The translations under genes were made by a program, and so were the position numbers. A model generated the notes under the pieces. That model saw only the letters and a program-made list of their open reading frames with translations, was not told the DNA's origin and ran no database searches. 7,610 bases of DNA from a bacterium (lineage in GTDB: Bacteria; Patescibacteriota; Gracilibacteria; UBA1369; LOWO2-01-FULL-3): positions 1-7,610 of the forward strand of contig JAQBYK010000055.1 of assembly GCA_027622635.1 (NCBI GenBank), read 5' to 3'. This document shows positions 6,053 through 7,610 of this stretch, piece after piece (within the stretch, counting starts at the first letter, position 1; each line of letters starts with the position of its first letter).

Positions 6053-6571
6053 CTAGCGTTTCTTCCTTGCCCTCCATATAATTGTTCCAAAAATAGTAAG
6101 TCCGAATAGGATTGCTATTAAACCTATGATTTTTGTTTTATTTGAAGTTTTTGGAGGAGGATCTTGAGAAGATTCATCTATTAGTGTACTCGCCTTTAAC
6201 ATCTCGTTTAGCTGTATTGAATCCTCAGGTGTAAGATCTGTGTCGGTATCTTTAGGAATAAACTGTTCAAGATATTGCAAGATTTGGGAAGACCCCTCGT
6301 AGTACTTACCCTCGTCAATAAGAAGAGGAACCTGTCCTCCCGTATAATTAAGTTCCTCTGCATTCTTCAGGTAAAAAAGACGATTATCATCATCCTTAGA
6401 TATTTCAAAACGTAGGATCGTTAATTGTTCAAAATAGTCTTTAGCCCTTAACTCTTCTTCTAAATTTTTGCAATGGGTACAGCTATCACTTACAAATAAG
6501 AGCATTTCAGCATATGTGCTTTGTGAGAAAAACATCAAGAGTGTAAGTAGGACCAGAATTTTATTTCGCAT
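6053..6571 (-). CDS. Exported, membrane-anchored thioredoxin-fold protein with CTHC motif
   Basis: The 172-residue protein begins with a clear signal peptide (basic MRNK, hydrophobic 5-16, likely cleavage after Ala21). Residues 22-105 form a small thioredoxin/glutaredoxin-like domain: strand MLLFVSDS, redox motif CTHC at 31-34, helix KNLEEELR, a central strand LTILRFEI, the cis-proline Pro82 in GGQVPLL and a closing helix SSQILQYLEQF. A Ser/Pro/Asp-rich linker (about 107-147) leads to one membrane span at about 148-166, followed by the basic end RARKKR, which would stay inside. The redox domain therefore faces outside, where it could make, break or shuffle disulfides in exported proteins; direction cannot be read from sequence. 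Its ATG lies inside the end of the antiporter gene (11-base overlap), with no ribosome binding site, so expression is probably coupled to the antiporter. Confidence 0.85.
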   Translation of the reverse strand: MRNKILVLLTLLMFFSQSTYAEMLLFVSDSCTHCKNLEEELRAKDYFEQLTILRFEISKDDDNRLFYLKNAEELNYTGGQVPLLIDEGKYYEGSSQILQYLEQFIPKDTDTDLTPEDSIQLNEMLKASTLIDESSQDPPPKTSNKTKIIGLIAILFGLTIFGTIIWRARKKR

Positions 6572-7610
6572 ATTTTTTGAGTGGTTTCATGGCTAATATT
6601 GAGAACAATGTAGTTGCGAATGCCATTATAACTAAAATTGAAAAAACGTCCTGTCCAATAACTCCTTGTTTTAGTGCTATTGAGGCTATGATTAACTCTA
6701 CAGCACCACGACTATTCATTGCCAGCCCAATTATTAAGGCCTGTTTCCATGGAATCTTTTGCAATAAAGCCGCTCCTCCGGATCCTATTACTTTACCAAG
6801 AACTGCAACTAATATAATTGCTATTAAAAACCACGGCCTGGTTGTTATAGCTGTAAAATCCAAACTGAAAGCTAAACTGGTAAAGAAAATTGGACCAAGA
6901 AAACTGTAGCTTAAGCCATAGATGCGATCTTCAATTTTGTTAAATGTTTTCTCGTCTATAATTTCTTCACGAATAAATAAGCCGGCCAGGAATGCACCGA
7001 TTATCATGTGCAATCCTATTGCTTCAGCTAGTAAACCCAGTGCCAGTGCGACTATTAACGAAAATGTGAATCCTTTTTTCTCTAAAAATTTGTTGAGAAA
7101 TTTGGCACTTTTCAAACCTCCGAATATTACAATTGCAAAAAATAGTATTATTTTAATTAGCATAAATAAGATGGCTGAAAATTCTATATTGCCGGTTTCT
7201 ACCATGCTTAAGATTATAGAAAACAGTATCAACGCAAGTATGTCATTAATTACTGCGGCTCCCATAGTTATGTGAGCTGTGGAAGTATTCGTGATCTTGT
7301 AATCCTTAAATAGTCTGACTGATATTGCGATTGCTGTTATGGATAGCCCCATTGCTATGAAGAGTGATTCGTTCAATGTTTGGCCGAAAGCTCTTGAGAC
7401 CATAAACCCTCCAAAAAACGGCAAAATCATTCCTCCTATAGCAACAAGCGCGGCTTTTTTGGAGGCCTTAAAGAGTTCGTGTGGATCAGTTTCGAGTCCC
7501 GAATGCAACATCAAGAAGAATATTCCCAGCTCTGCAAGTACTTTTATAGTCGCGCTATCCGGGCTTACAAGCCCAAGCACCATTGGCCCCACAATGATCC
7601 CGCCAAGAAG
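6561..7610 (-). CDS. CPA2-type monovalent cation/proton antiporter (5' end cut by window)
   Basis: About 350 residues are visible, missing only the first part of the protein: the frame continues to the window edge through LLGGIIVGP, the conserved second-helix motif of the family, so the GTG at 7590-7592 is not the start. Hydrophobic helices cover nearly the whole length. Family signatures are LHSGLETDP, GAAVINDILAL (ion-binding Asn-Asp encoded at 7247-7242), GLHMIIGAFLAGLFI, GPIFFTSLAFSLDF and the late helix AMNSRGAVELIIA. It resembles KefB/GerN/NapA-like transporters that exchange Na+ or K+ for protons. It ends directly after the last helix with MKPLKKYAK and has no cytoplasmic TrkA-N/RCK domain, so it is a short, unregulated form rather than a KefB/KefC-type channel. 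The following thioredoxin-fold gene overlaps its end. The promoter lies outside the window. Confidence 0.93.
   Translation of the reverse strand, partial: LLGGIIVGPMVLGLVSPDSATIKVLAELGIFFLMLHSGLETDPHELFKASKKAALVAIGGMILPFFGGFMVSRAFGQTLNESLFIAMGLSITAIAISVRLFKDYKITNTSTAHITMGAAVINDILALILFSIILSMVETGNIEFSAILFMLIKIILFFAIVIFGGLKSAKFLNKFLEKKGFTFSLIVALALGLLAEAIGLHMIIGAFLAGLFIREEIIDEKTFNKIEDRIYGLSYSFLGPIFFTSLAFSLDFTAITTRPWFLIAIILVAVLGKVIGSGGAALLQKIPWKQALIIGLAMNSRGAVELIIASIALKQGVIGQDVFSILVIMAFATTLFSILAMKPLKKYAK

Noticed and set aside
6032..6053. Inverted repeat GAGTA/TACTC between the convergent MBL and thioredoxin-fold genes
   Set aside because: A five-base stem with a 12-base loop and no T-run on either strand is too weak to call a terminator.
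6577..7275. Two long + strand reading frames (6577-6909 and 6922-7275)
   Set aside because: Both run antisense through the well-conserved antiporter gene and have the low-complexity Ile/Asn/Ser-rich composition typical of shadow frames opposite a membrane protein.
1..7610. Alternative genetic code with TGA as glycine, prompted by the lack of TGA stops
   Set aside because: All genes read through at full family length under the standard code, with normal glycine codons at conserved glycines and no in-frame TGA.

Overview
This window is 7.6 kb of gene-dense, AT-rich bacterial DNA holding nine protein genes, two of them cut by the window edges. I see no RNA gene, insertion sequence, CRISPR array or gene-free stretch above about 100 bases. 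The two features most suggestive of lineage are that no start codon has a recognisable Shine-Dalgarno sequence and that all nine stop codons are TAA or TAG (none TGA). With the compact gene spacing, several unplaced proteins and a MEMO-like/CapA fusion, this suggests an uncultivated lineage such as the Candidate Phyla Radiation, with Peregrinibacteria-type relatives as one guess. That placement is an inference with low confidence; nothing here is a phylogenetic marker.

Layout. On the + strand come the 3' end of a coiled-coil protein (1-387), an unassigned 422-residue protein with two PH-like repeats (490-1758) and thioredoxin (1806-2117). Ribonuclease HI follows on the - strand (2114-2569), its stop overlapping the thioredoxin stop by four bases. 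Divergent from it are a small glutaredoxin-like gene (2613-2870) and, three bases on, a two-domain membrane-anchored protein (2874-4598) joining a degenerate MEMO-like domain to a CapA/PgsA-type phosphoesterase domain. An MBL-fold, beta-CASP-type RNA-processing enzyme (4631-6037) has its own promoter. The right end is a - strand pair, a CPA2-type cation/proton antiporter truncated by the window edge (7610-6561) and a signal-peptide-bearing, membrane-anchored thioredoxin-fold protein (6571-6053), overlapping by 11 bases.

Function. Most genes are ordinary housekeeping: cytoplasmic thiol redox (thioredoxin, glutaredoxin-like), nucleic-acid turnover (RNase HI, MBL nuclease), envelope biology (CapA-like fusion, exported thioredoxin-fold protein) and ion balance (antiporter). 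Three thioredoxin-fold proteins with different active sites (CGPC, CPYS, CTHC) lie within 5 kb. The most unusual points are the MEMO-like/CapA fusion with apparent loss of ligand residues, and -10 boxes lying 6-7 bases before start codons, which predict leaderless mRNAs. I did not find an evident new defence or mobile system.
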